A DNA stretch of 64,000 nt, taken from the NCBI GenBank assembly GCA_035293765.1, contig DATGMF010000051.1:1-64000 (forward strand), given 5' to 3'. This document shows positions 44,584 to 52,644 of the stretch, one piece after another. A model generated the notes under the pieces. That model saw only the letters and a program-made list of their open reading frames with translations. It had not been told where the DNA came from and searched no databases. How positions within the stretch are numbered: position 1 is the first letter of the stretch; every line of letters starts with the position of its first letter. The DNA comes from DASRHT01 sp035293765 (lineage in GTDB: Bacteria > Chloroflexota > Ktedonobacteria > Ktedonobacterales > Ktedonobacteraceae). The translations under genes and the position numbers were made by a program.

Positions 44584-45852
44584 ATGGCTGAGCAGCAATC
44601 TGACCGCACCAAAGAGCAATGGATCGACAAAGGATTAGCACACATCCATCAGAGGGGACAAGGGAATGAAGCGTTAGATGCCTTTGAGCACGCTCTTGGG
44701 CTTGAGCCTACTGATATAGTTGCCAATTTGGGCAAAGGGCATTCTCTTTGGAAACTTGGGCGCACAGAAGAAGCACGGGCTATCTATGAGCAATTCCTTC
44801 CACAGGTTCCAACAGATGCCCCGGGCTTCTATCTGAAAGGCTGTGCGCTTTACTCCCTTCAACAGTACCTGGAGGCGCTGGCAGCGTTTGAACAAGCACT
44901 ACACTTAGCCCCTATATATGCCCCGGCCTGGCACAACAAAGGAGTGGTACTAGCAAGACTCAAACGTTTTGACGAGGCATTAGAGGCTTGCGACCAAGCC
45001 ACTCGGCTTGACCCTCTCCTGGCCAGAGCCTGGTACAGCAAAGGAACGGTACTAGCAGGACTCAAACGTTTTGACGAGGCTCTGGATGCTCTTGAGCAAG
45101 CTATTCACCTTGAGCCTGACAATGCCAGGGCCTGGATAAACAAAGGAGCAGTGCTAGAGAACCTCAAACGTTTTAACGAAGCCCTGGCTGCTTGTGAGCG
45201 ATCTATCCAGCTTGATCCTGAAAATACCAAAGTCTGGCACAACAAAGGAGACGTCCTGGGGAACCTCAAACGCTTTGACGAAGCTTTGGATGCCTGTAAG
45301 CAGGCTATTCGGCTCGACTCAGCCTTTGCAGGAGCATGGAACAATAAAGGGTGGGTTTTGGGAAACCTCAAACGCTTTGACGAGGCATTGGACGCTTGTG
45401 AACGGGCTACCCAACTCGACCCCACTAACGCGGGGGCCTGGAACAATAAAGGATGGATTCTGGAGAACCTTCAACGCTTTAATGAAGCATTAGAGGCTTA
45501 TGAACAGACTCTCCGGCTCGATCCAACGTATGCCAAAGCCTGGAGCAACAAAGGACGGGTCCTGGGGAAATTCAGACGCTTTTGGAGACCTGGAAAACTT
45601 ACATACTCTACAGAAGCCCTAGAGGCTTGCGAACAGGCCCTTCGGCTTGAGCCTACCAATGCTTCAGCCTGGGGCAGCAAAGCGTGGCTCCTGGGGGAAC
45701 TCAAACGCTTTGATGAGGCTTTGGAGGCTTACGAGCAAGTCCTTCGCCTTGACCCCACTAATGTTAGCGCTAAGAGCAACAAAGAGTGGGTGCTTGGGAA
45801 GCTGGCTCTCACTCAACAGACAAAATGGCCACCCAAACCTGATCATATCTAG
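44584..45852 (+). CDS. TPR-repeat protein
   Basis: 422 residues made of about ten 34-residue TPRs with the strong consensus A(W/G)xNKGxVLxxLKRFDEALxA. One repeat near residue 328 carries an insertion (FRRFWRPGKLTYSTEALEAC) that would add a loop. There is no signal peptide, TM or catalytic domain, so it is probably a cytosolic scaffold. The repeats are near-identical at DNA level, which suggests recent amplification. AGGGAG lies before the ATG. It follows pyk closely. Confidence 0.9.
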   Translation: MAEQQSDRTKEQWIDKGLAHIHQRGQGNEALDAFEHALGLEPTDIVANLGKGHSLWKLGRTEEARAIYEQFLPQVPTDAPGFYLKGCALYSLQQYLEALAAFEQALHLAPIYAPAWHNKGVVLARLKRFDEALEACDQATRLDPLLARAWYSKGTVLAGLKRFDEALDALEQAIHLEPDNARAWINKGAVLENLKRFNEALAACERSIQLDPENTKVWHNKGDVLGNLKRFDEALDACKQAIRLDSAFAGAWNNKGWVLGNLKRFDEALDACERATQLDPTNAGAWNNKGWILENLQRFNEALEAYEQTLRLDPTYAKAWSNKGRVLGKFRRFWRPGKLTYSTEALEACEQALRLEPTNASAWGSKAWLLGELKRFDEALEAYEQVLRLDPTNVSAKSNKEWVLGKLALTQQTKWPPKPDHI

Positions 45853-45899
45853 AAATTTCCACGCTCACACAAGGATAACATAATCCATTCTGTAATGGC

Positions 45900-45945
45900 G
45901 ATTCCTGGCCAGAGTACAAAAATCTGGATAAAGTGGCCAGGAATC
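45900..45945. terminator. Terminator-like hairpin between convergent genes
   Basis: GATTCCTGGCCA (45900-45911) and TGGCCAGGAATC (45934-45945) are perfect 12-nt arms with a 22-nt loop, between the TPR gene and the convergent membrane gene. T-runs are weak on both sides. Confidence 0.55.
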
Positions 45946-45953
45946 CTTCTGAT

Positions 45954-46514
45954 CTAAGGAGTACTGATCTGCTCCTGCTTACTCTTACGACCACGCTGCC
46001 TTAGCAAGAAAGCGAGCAAACCATAAAATGGGATCAGGCCGATCAACCAGCCAAGCCATGTGGGGATCGCGGGTGGCGCTGTGGCAACTATGGGCACAGA
46101 CGCTTCACCGCGCCCTGCTACGCCATTGACGACGATATTGAGCGTCCAGCCGCCCTGAACCGTAATCTCTGCATCTCCCTGCACACCATCATGTACATTG
46201 GGATCTGGAGTGATACTCGCCCGTACCGGCGTTGCCGGTACATCCGTTGGATCAGGTACAGATGAAACATTATAGGTTAGCGCGCCATTTATCGGCTGCT
46301 GAGGAGCAATCGAGAAAGGCAGCGCATAGCTGGCATGAGCTGGATAAGTATAAAGATTGACCGTCAGCGGATAAGGGCCTGCCTGCACCCGAACCACGCG
46401 TGCAGGCGTGCTCCCATGCATTGTCGCGGCAATGGAGTATCCTATTTCCCCTAACACCGCCAGCAGCGTGACCACGCCTGCGGCCAGCAGGAGAAATTGC
46501 AAGGTTTTAGTCAT
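45954..46514 (-). CDS. Membrane-anchored protein with extracytoplasmic beta domain
   Basis: About 186 residues. An N-terminal TM helix (LQFLLLAAGVVTLLAVLGEI) is followed by a roughly 110-residue beta-rich outer domain (PYPLTVNLYTYPAHASYALP, DAEITVQGGWTLNIVV) that recalls YtkA/FixH-like folds, and then a second TM helix (WLGWLIGLIPFYGLLAFLL) with a basic tail. No function can be named. Its start overlaps the end of the upstream membrane gene; ATG 46514 has GGAAGGG 8 nt away, while ATG 46520 or GTG 46523 are alternatives. The pair likely forms one complex. Confidence 0.6.
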   Translation of the reverse strand: MTKTLQFLLLAAGVVTLLAVLGEIGYSIAATMHGSTPARVVRVQAGPYPLTVNLYTYPAHASYALPFSIAPQQPINGALTYNVSSVPDPTDVPATPVRASITPDPNVHDGVQGDAEITVQGGWTLNIVVNGVAGRGEASVPIVATAPPAIPTWLGWLIGLIPFYGLLAFLLRQRGRKSKQEQISTP

Positions 46515-46519
46515 CCTCA

Positions 46520-47704
46520 TCACCCTTCCAGGGTACGTAGCGATTCACCCACATTACGACCAAAAATGGTTCCCAAGAGTGAGCCACCCAGTCCTATGAG
46601 CAGGGAGAGAGCAAAACCTGCTACTCCCACCTGTAATAGCAGCACCGCAGGTAACAGGGGCGAGCCGGGAACAATCGGCAGCGCGCCACTGATAAGGGCG
46701 CACAGAGCCATGATCAGCGTCAACTTCTTCTGCGACCAGTGCTTTTGCCGCGCCTGGTACATCATCACATCGATCAAGATTGCCACAATGATGGGAGTGA
46801 GAAACCATTGCAGCGCCACCAACGATGTAGAGGGAAGGTGAGCCCTTCTATAGCTCAATCGCTCAACGGTGAGCAGCCAATTCGTCGCGGGCTGCACAAA
46901 CAAAGCCATAATCCCAGCCAGCAAGCAATAACAGGCCACAACGGACGTTGCAGCCCAGCGCCACGGTATGGCATAGGCGGCGGCTGCGAAAGTAAACGCT
47001 ATCAGGATGCCTGATAAGAGGGGAAAGACACTGAGATTAACGAATCCCAGGTTGAGTTGATTTCCCTTGTTCAGCGCGTCAAACAGTAACAGAGTAAAGA
47101 TGCTTAATATGGTTGCCAGGGCGACAATCGCTCCAGCATAGGCAGCGCGCGTGGGACCGGCATTACTATTATCGGCCCGTTTGGCAAGATGCCCGGCTGA
47201 AATCAGCATATAAGCGGCTCCGAGCGCAACAATACCCATGCTGGAGACAAACATGACATGAAAAGGAGCCCAGATCCTTACATCGATGCCGTAAAGAGCA
47301 TGCCAGTAGGCGTCCAGGGGGAAGGCAACAGCAGCTACAAGGGCTGCAAAGCCAACGATATAAGCGCCAAGCGGACCATAAAAGATATCTACAAAACTTG
47401 TGCTGTTCTTCTTAACGATTTCACTGTGGCGCGCCCACGAGCTTTCGATCAGGATAGTTAATAACCCGGAGAGCCCGCTGATGGTTACTCCGGTCAACAT
47501 CATGATATGTGGTGGGATCAAAGTCCTATCACGCCCTATCAGAGAGTGCCACTGGATATCCCAGCTTGTGCCTTCAAGAAAAACGATTGCCCCGAGCAAC
47601 GCTACCAGCCCCAGAGCCAGCCGCAGTACCCATACTGACCGCAGCGACAATGTGGAAGCCTTTGAGTTGTTTGCCAGGGCCATTCCATTGAGTGTCTTCG
47701 CCAT
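46520..47704 (-). CDS. Polytopic membrane protein, unknown function
   Basis: 394 residues with roughly ten TM helices. Conserved-looking His-containing motifs occur: SWDIQWHSLIGRDRTLIPPH and DAYWHALYGIDVRIWAPFH, with His placed near the membrane surface, which could bind a metal or heme. I do not recognise the family. It is followed, with overlap, by a small membrane protein with a YtkA-like outer domain, and such pairs hint at metal (perhaps copper) or respiratory assembly roles; that is inference only. AAAAGGA precedes the ATG. Confidence 0.7.
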   Translation of the reverse strand: MAKTLNGMALANNSKASTLSLRSVWVLRLALGLVALLGAIVFLEGTSWDIQWHSLIGRDRTLIPPHIMMLTGVTISGLSGLLTILIESSWARHSEIVKKNSTSFVDIFYGPLGAYIVGFAALVAAVAFPLDAYWHALYGIDVRIWAPFHVMFVSSMGIVALGAAYMLISAGHLAKRADNSNAGPTRAAYAGAIVALATILSIFTLLLFDALNKGNQLNLGFVNLSVFPLLSGILIAFTFAAAAYAIPWRWAATSVVACYCLLAGIMALFVQPATNWLLTVERLSYRRAHLPSTSLVALQWFLTPIIVAILIDVMMYQARQKHWSQKKLTLIMALCALISGALPIVPGSPLLPAVLLLQVGVAGFALSLLIGLGGSLLGTIFGRNVGESLRTLEG

Positions 47705-47880
47705 AGAGAAATTCCTTTTACCTTTCTAATACAGTGAGAACTTATATGTGCTAATCGTTCCTTGATCAGGACGTCCGGTATTTACTTGTGAAATATGGTA
47801 AACAATTACTACGCTCAACTTCGCGCTGATGAGCATAGATAATGTATATACGAGAGGTATGATGAATGGGTTACGTTATT
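47705..47880. other. Spacer before the gene remnant
   Basis: I see no gene. It should hold the promoter of the membrane-protein pair. Confidence 0.3.
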
Positions 47881-47883
47881 TGA

Positions 47884-48177
47884 CAATCATACCCCCCCAA
47901 GACGACTATTTCCGCTTTTCACAATGATCGCATCTTCGAACAGGTCGATGCTGAAGTGCTGGCGCAGGATGAAGATGCAGGCGACGTTTGCCGCCTGCTG
48001 CGTGTTCCACTGGCAGGCGATGAGCCGCTGGTTTGTCTCGCCGTTCAGTGTCCCTCGACCGGAAGATAGTACCTGATTCGCATGCCACCTACCATGAGCA
48101 ACTACCACCATGCTGCGGCCTGGATCGCGGGCTTCGATAATCCCGATGACTATCGCCCGTTTGCTGAGACATCATAC
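47884..48177 (+). pseudogene. Remnant of a DUF6745-like protein gene
   Basis: In one plus-strand frame the region reads NDRIFEQVDAEVLAQDEDAG, then CRLLRVPLAGDEPLVCLAVQ, then an in-frame TAG at 48067-48069, and continues YLIRMPPTMSNYHHAAAWIA and FDNPDDYRPFAET. The order resembles the C-terminal part of DUF6745-like proteins. No start codon or upstream part is present. ATCATACCCCCC occurs at both ends (47886 and 48171), as a direct repeat. It cannot be functional. Confidence 0.6.
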
Positions 48178-48182
48178 CCCCC

Positions 48183-48531
48183 TCTAAATAAGCCACACAG
48201 CTACCCCTATCCTTCTCTCTACGGCTTTCGTCGTGTTAGCGCAGGAAGAGGTTGCAAGCATAATGATCTTTTCACTCAATTGCCGCACCAGAGGATAAAT
48301 ATGATATATAACTGCCTGGTTATCTATATCTATTCATTTGTTTATGCAAAAGTATTGTAAGGCTTCATTCTATTTGACTATACTTTACAAAGGACTGTGT
48401 GCATTTCTTTACTCGTTATCATTTAAGATAGTTTTGGAGAAGTATTACAGCACATAGTGGATACCTCTACAGCGAACTTAAAGAGGGCCGCTGGTTTGTG
48501 CTCGTCAACCGCTTCATTCTACTTTGACATG
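48183..48531. other. AT-rich spacer, no gene seen
   Basis: The frames here are low-complexity and lack ribosome-binding sites. The stretch is AT-rich and likely contains the promoter for the SGNH-like gene. Confidence 0.3.
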
Positions 48532-48609
48532 TTCCGCGTTCCAATGCTCCCACGATGCATCGGGGAGCTACCAGGCAACCGCAAGGGATTGCCCCCACGG
48601 AACGCGGAA
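48532..48609 (-). repeat. Hairpin-in-hairpin dispersed element, copy 4
   Basis: Outer arms TTCCGCGTTCC (48532-48542) and GGAACGCGGAA (48599-48609) are perfectly complementary over 11 bp. Read on the minus strand they enclose a GGCAA/TTGCC hairpin and the core GTAGCTCCCCGATGCATCG with TGGGAGC. It lies 30 nt before the SGNH-like gene, in antisense orientation to it. Confidence 0.75.
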
Positions 48610-48638
48610 TCGCAGTACTTGCTTTGGAGGGCTGCCTC

Positions 48639-49490
48639 ATGATGCGATTTTTACGTGGTGCCAGTCTCATCATTTTAGTGCTTGCTGTAGCTCTCGTTTT
48701 TACATTTTCTGTTTCCTTTTCTCATCCTGCAAAGGCGTCTACCCTGGTTGGACCCAAAACCTTCTACCTGGCGCTCGGGGACTCGTTGGGACTCGGGTTT
48801 CAGCCGAATGGGGATAACAATGATGGGTACGCCGACGACTTCTTCGCGAATTTGCAGTCTCACGGGACAGAAGCTCTGGTAAATCTGTCCTGCGCGGGAG
48901 AAACTACCATTACAATGATTAATGGTGGTTGCATTGATGCAATTCAGAATAAAGTGCATTATGTCGGTTCACAGCTTCAGGCCGCCGTCAACTTCCTGCA
49001 TCTGCACGCGGGCGAGGTCAGTCCCGTGACACTGGACGTTGGAGCCGATGACTTCCTTCTGCACAATGATGTCAATACCTCAAATGCGCCCAACTGCACG
49101 CTCAGTTCCAGGTTTAGCAGCGATCTGGCAACGATGGACGCCAATCTAAGCCAGGTCATTCTGCCCCAACTGACAGCAGCATTGACGGTGAATGGACAGA
49201 GAACGGGCGACTTGATCATTCCGAACTACTACGACCCGGAACAGAATCTCTGTCCAAACCTGGTATCAGTCTCACAAGAGGTTGATCAGCATATTGCTAA
49301 CGATGCCAGCGCATTCAATGTCACGATGGTTGACATCTTCACGGCCTTCGGCGGTCCAGCTACGCCCAATCCCAACATCAACACGCTCACCTGGATGAGC
49401 AGCAATTTCCCTCTGGCGCTGGCTATACACCCGCGCTCCGTTGGCTATCAGCTCATGGCGACGACTATTGAACAGACCGTTGGCTATTAG
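48639..49490 (+). CDS. Secreted SGNH/GDSL-like protein with altered active site
   Basis: About 283 residues. A signal peptide (FLRGASLIILVLAVALVFTF, cleavage near AKA at 31-33) is followed by an SGNH fold: YLALGDSLGLGF (nucleophile S49), SCAGETT (block II Gly), LDVGADDFL where other members have GxND, and IHPRSVGY (H264). The Asn of block III is replaced by Asp, and the usual Asp three residues before the His is Leu, so the enzyme may be weak, changed or inactive. GGAGG precedes ATG 48639. The leader holds a palindromic element. Confidence 0.82.
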   Translation: MMRFLRGASLIILVLAVALVFTFSVSFSHPAKASTLVGPKTFYLALGDSLGLGFQPNGDNNDGYADDFFANLQSHGTEALVNLSCAGETTITMINGGCIDAIQNKVHYVGSQLQAAVNFLHLHAGEVSPVTLDVGADDFLLHNDVNTSNAPNCTLSSRFSSDLATMDANLSQVILPQLTAALTVNGQRTGDLIIPNYYDPEQNLCPNLVSVSQEVDQHIANDASAFNVTMVDIFTAFGGPATPNPNINTLTWMSSNFPLALAIHPRSVGYQLMATTIEQTVGY

Positions 49491-49498
49491 GTTCTGAA

Positions 49499-49517
49499 GA
49501 ACGATGCGTTCGTTTTT
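49499..49517 (+). terminator. Intrinsic terminator
   Basis: GAACG/CGTTC with a 3-nt loop is followed by GTTTTT; an outer GTTCTGA/TCAGAAC pairing can enclose it. It lies directly after the SGNH-like stop codon. Confidence 0.7.
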
Positions 49518-49562
49518 CAGAACGTATTGCCTGACCTGTAGATAAAATGCACACATCCTGCT

Positions 49563-49606
49563 ATCTCATGGCATTGCCTTTTCTCCCCTCGGCGATACCA
49601 TGAGAT
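49563..49606. repeat. Long hairpin downstream of the STM4011 gene
   Basis: ATCTCATGG (49563-49571) and CCATGAGAT (49598-49606) are perfect 9-bp arms; extending inward gives 14 of 16 matches. It may end transcription of the STM4015-4011 operon, which stops at 49650 on the minus strand. Confidence 0.5.
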
Positions 49607-49649
49607 TGGCTTGCAGAATAATGCTAATGCGGATACACAAAGGCGCTCA

Positions 49650-50510
49650 TCAGGGCTCGATCTGTCGCGCCGGAATACGCTCCAACACGCCGTCGCCAAA
49701 AACGGGATAGAGCTTTAAATCGTCCATGTGTACATAACCGATATGACAGCCGCAGGTAGCGTTAGTACACGTTCTCGCGCGCAGGGCTGCTTCAAAGCCA
49801 GGCTCATAGATGTTACCTATAGGCGTTTTGATGAAGTGGCAGCGCCGCATCACCCCATCGCCATCGACCGATATGACGCTCTGGCCGGTTCGGCAAGGCC
49901 GCCCCTGGCTGGGGTGATACTGGTTATTAAGCGGGAAAAGCGGGTCTACACCCGTAAAACGCTGAATATCCTCGACGGTGTAATAGTCGGATTGACGTTT
50001 ATAGGCATTAATCCACAGGTAGACACATCCAGGTAGCTCACGTCGTAGCGCATCGATTTCGTCACTGTGCTCTTTCAAGCCAACGACGCCGACGCTGTAA
50101 CGCACGCCGCGCCGGTCCAACTCCTGGCACTTTGCAAGGAAACGTTCGCGGGTCGTTTGGGAAGGGTGAAACGTTGACCATAGCGCCACTTTGCTTTTAT
50201 CGCACCGCTCCAGCCAGTCGAGCCGGCAGGACAGATTGGTCTGGATCGCGACTTTCACGACGTTAGGCATCTGCGAAAGCTGTACAAAAGCATCCTGGTA
50301 ACGCTTGCGCACCAGCGCCTCTCCCCACGGGGTGAAGAAGATGCCGATGCGATCTTCGCGCCGCGACGCGACCCAGCCAACAAAGCGTTCAAGCGCCTGC
50401 CGATCCCTTTCATGCTCCTGCCTCGTCTCGATATGCTTGGCAAAGGGGCAATAGACGCAGCCATAATTACAGCTTGACAGAGGTCCCCGATACAGAATTG
50501 ATAGCTTCAT
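49650..50510 (-). CDS. STM4011-family radical SAM protein
   Basis: About 286 residues. The cluster motif C14, C18, C21 (SSCNYGCVYCPF) binds the radical-SAM iron-sulfur centre. A C-terminal Cys-rich part (RCHFIKTPIGNIYE, CTNATCGCHIGYVH) could hold a second cluster, as in SPASM-like enzymes. The family is named after Salmonella STM4011 and I know of no assigned reaction. ATG 50510 overlaps the upstream stop (ATGA), showing coupling to STM4012. It is the last gene of the five-gene operon. Confidence 0.9.
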   Translation of the reverse strand: MKLSILYRGPLSSCNYGCVYCPFAKHIETRQEHERDRQALERFVGWVASRREDRIGIFFTPWGEALVRKRYQDAFVQLSQMPNVVKVAIQTNLSCRLDWLERCDKSKVALWSTFHPSQTTRERFLAKCQELDRRGVRYSVGVVGLKEHSDEIDALRRELPGCVYLWINAYKRQSDYYTVEDIQRFTGVDPLFPLNNQYHPSQGRPCRTGQSVISVDGDGVMRRCHFIKTPIGNIYEPGFEAALRARTCTNATCGCHIGYVHMDDLKLYPVFGDGVLERIPARQIEP

Positions 50511-51832
50511 CGCAGTTCGTATCCTCTCATCAGTTCTTTTACCCGCGTTGAATACAACCACGGACCAATCGTATCCGAGCGTTCGATCCCTGCGGCGGTC
50601 AATATCATGACATTCTCCGTGAGGGTCGCCATCTCTGCATCGAGCAAAGCACGTAACTCGGGTAAATCTGAGAAAACATCGCTCTCAAAGCGTAGTTGGT
50701 AGCTCGCAAGATGAAGGCCGCCTGCTTCAAGCAACGACTTGAGCGCATAACGTCGGCGCTGCTCCTCGTCATTCAAACAAAATCCATAGTACGCAAAATC
50801 GAACGCCTTTGCCGGCATTGCTATATATTCTGCTAGAATCGCGCGCACTCCCTGCGCCCCAACAGCATATTCGCTGGCATAATGGTGCGTACGCGTATAT
50901 GAGCGCGCCCCACAACCAAGACCAACCATGCCATCATCCTGCACGCAATAGACCGGCCCCGTCTCGACCGGCGCATGAGCCGCGCGAAACATCCGCATCG
51001 AGACCTGAGTATAGCCCGAGGCTAGCAACAGGTCCCGGCCCGCTCGATAACAGGCCAGTCGCATATCTTCGCTATCTATGACCCCCTTACGGCCTAATCC
51101 CGTTAGCGGACGAATGTAGAGGGGATAGAGGTATAGCTCCTCCGGCTGATAGCGCAATGCGGCCTGTAACGAAGTCAGCCAGTTCGCAACCGTCTGCCCG
51201 GGCAGGCCATAGATGAGATCGATGTTCAGCGTTGGGAAGTGTTCCGTGCGAATAGCGGCAAGCGCCTGCTCCACAACCGCTGTCTGTTGAGCACGACCGG
51301 CTGCACGCGATTCCGCTTCAATGAAACTCTGGACGCCGATGCTGACGCGATCAACGCCACGCGCCCGCAGCAATTGCAGCTTCGCGGGGGTGGCTGTTAG
51401 CGGGGAAGTTTCAACCGAAGTTGGTACGCTGCCAGGAACGACGTTGAAGAGACGCTCGGCAAGATCGAAGAGCCGGGCGAGATCATCGACAGCGAGATGT
51501 GTTGGCGTACCGCCTCCTATCGCCATGCGCGCAATCGAGACCTCGCCTAAAGCGGCTCTCACGCGTTCCGCCTGCCGTTCTAACGCGGCAAGATACCCTG
51601 CGGCAAATTTCGCTGTTGTATCGACCGTCGTAAACAAATTGCAGAAGCCACAGCGCATTTCACAGAAGGGTACATGCATATAGAGAAAAATGGCGCTGCG
51701 CTTCTCCTCTGCCCACAGCTCATCCAGCCTTAGAAGCGAGGGAAATGGGCGATAGGCAGTTTTATGCGGATAGGCATAGGTGTATGATACATATGGCGTT
51801 TCTTGCAACATTTTTTCGAGCGCAATCATCAC
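50507..51832 (-). CDS. STM4012-family radical SAM protein (HemW-like)
   Basis: 441 residues. A HemW/HemN-like radical SAM core has HVPFCEMRCGFCNLF (C57, C61, C64), GGGTPT, and NIDLIYGLPGQT. The start segment YVSYTYAYPHKTAYRP is typical of the STM4012 group and separates it from true coproporphyrinogen oxidases. It probably carries out radical chemistry on a peptide or cofactor shared with its neighbours. GTG 51832 overlaps the stop of STM4013; ATG 51829 is an alternative. The downstream overlap is ATGA. Confidence 0.92.
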   Translation of the reverse strand: MMIALEKMLQETPYVSYTYAYPHKTAYRPFPSLLRLDELWAEEKRSAIFLYMHVPFCEMRCGFCNLFTTVDTTAKFAAGYLAALERQAERVRAALGEVSIARMAIGGGTPTHLAVDDLARLFDLAERLFNVVPGSVPTSVETSPLTATPAKLQLLRARGVDRVSIGVQSFIEAESRAAGRAQQTAVVEQALAAIRTEHFPTLNIDLIYGLPGQTVANWLTSLQAALRYQPEELYLYPLYIRPLTGLGRKGVIDSEDMRLACYRAGRDLLLASGYTQVSMRMFRAAHAPVETGPVYCVQDDGMVGLGCGARSYTRTHHYASEYAVGAQGVRAILAEYIAMPAKAFDFAYYGFCLNDEEQRRRYALKSLLEAGGLHLASYQLRFESDVFSDLPELRALLDAEMATLTENVMILTAAGIERSDTIGPWLYSTRVKELMRGYELR

Positions 51833-52644
51833 GTTTCACCCTCCATTTTGCTCAATACCAACTCGGCATAAGGAACGGTCCAGACGACCGGATGCGCAAT
51901 GCGATGACCCATATAACCATCTTCACCATACGCGGTCCCATGATCGGAACAGAGGATGGTCAGTATGGGAGCACGCTTGCGCAGCGTCTTGAAGAGCCGC
52001 GGCAACTGGCTATCGACGTAAGCCAGAGCTGCTCCATGCGATGCAAGCGAATCTTGCACACTGCCCGGAAGATAGAAGTTATTTGGCTGGTGGAGCGCGG
52101 AGATATTGATAAACAAAAAGAGCCGCCGATCAGGCTGCAATCGCTCCAGAAGCGCGCAGGCCAGCTCTATCTGATGCTCGGTCGAATGAGGATCGGTGAC
52201 GCCCAGCTCGGGCCGCCAGTGACTTTCGCGGAACAGACCCGGCAGGACACTACCCAGCGGGCTGGCTTTATTGAAGAAACCGACGCCGCCAATACAAACG
52301 GTGTGATAGCCCAGATCGGCCAGACCGGTGACGATATCTGGCGCGTCGAAGACAAATGTGGCCTCCGTTGTCGTTTCGCTGCCGGGGAACCGCGCCGCGA
52401 AGAGTCGGGGATGCTGGCCCGGCGTGGCGGGCGTGGGCAAAAATCCGGCGAAGAAGGCGTGATGCGCGGCATAGGTGAAGCTGCCGGGAGAGTGTCGCTT
52501 CTCCCATCCCGAAGGAGGCAGCAATGTCGCCAGGTTTGGCGTGTGCCCTTGAACAAGCATATCCTGAGCCACGTCGTAGCGCAAGGTATCCAGCGTCATC
52601 AGCAGGATATCGTGCGTACCGATCAGATCGCGAGCGTGAATCAC
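51829..52644 (-). CDS. STM4013-family alkaline-phosphatase/sulfatase-fold hydrolase
   Basis: 271 residues. LLMTLDTLRYDVAQ provides the first metal Asp, PGSFTYAAHHAFFAG the nucleophile region (Thr), and LCSDHGTAYGEDGYMGH the second metal site. The fold is that of sulfatases, phosphopentomutases and alkaline phosphatases. The substrate is unknown. It begins with GTG overlapping the STM4014 stop (GTGA) and ends overlapping the STM4012 start. The protein is predicted cytoplasmic, unlike most sulfatases. Confidence 0.9.
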   Translation of the reverse strand: MIHARDLIGTHDILLMTLDTLRYDVAQDMLVQGHTPNLATLLPPSGWEKRHSPGSFTYAAHHAFFAGFLPTPATPGQHPRLFAARFPGSETTTEATFVFDAPDIVTGLADLGYHTVCIGGVGFFNKASPLGSVLPGLFRESHWRPELGVTDPHSTEHQIELACALLERLQPDRRLFLFINISALHQPNNFYLPGSVQDSLASHGAALAYVDSQLPRLFKTLRKRAPILTILCSDHGTAYGEDGYMGHRIAHPVVWTVPYAELVLSKMEGET

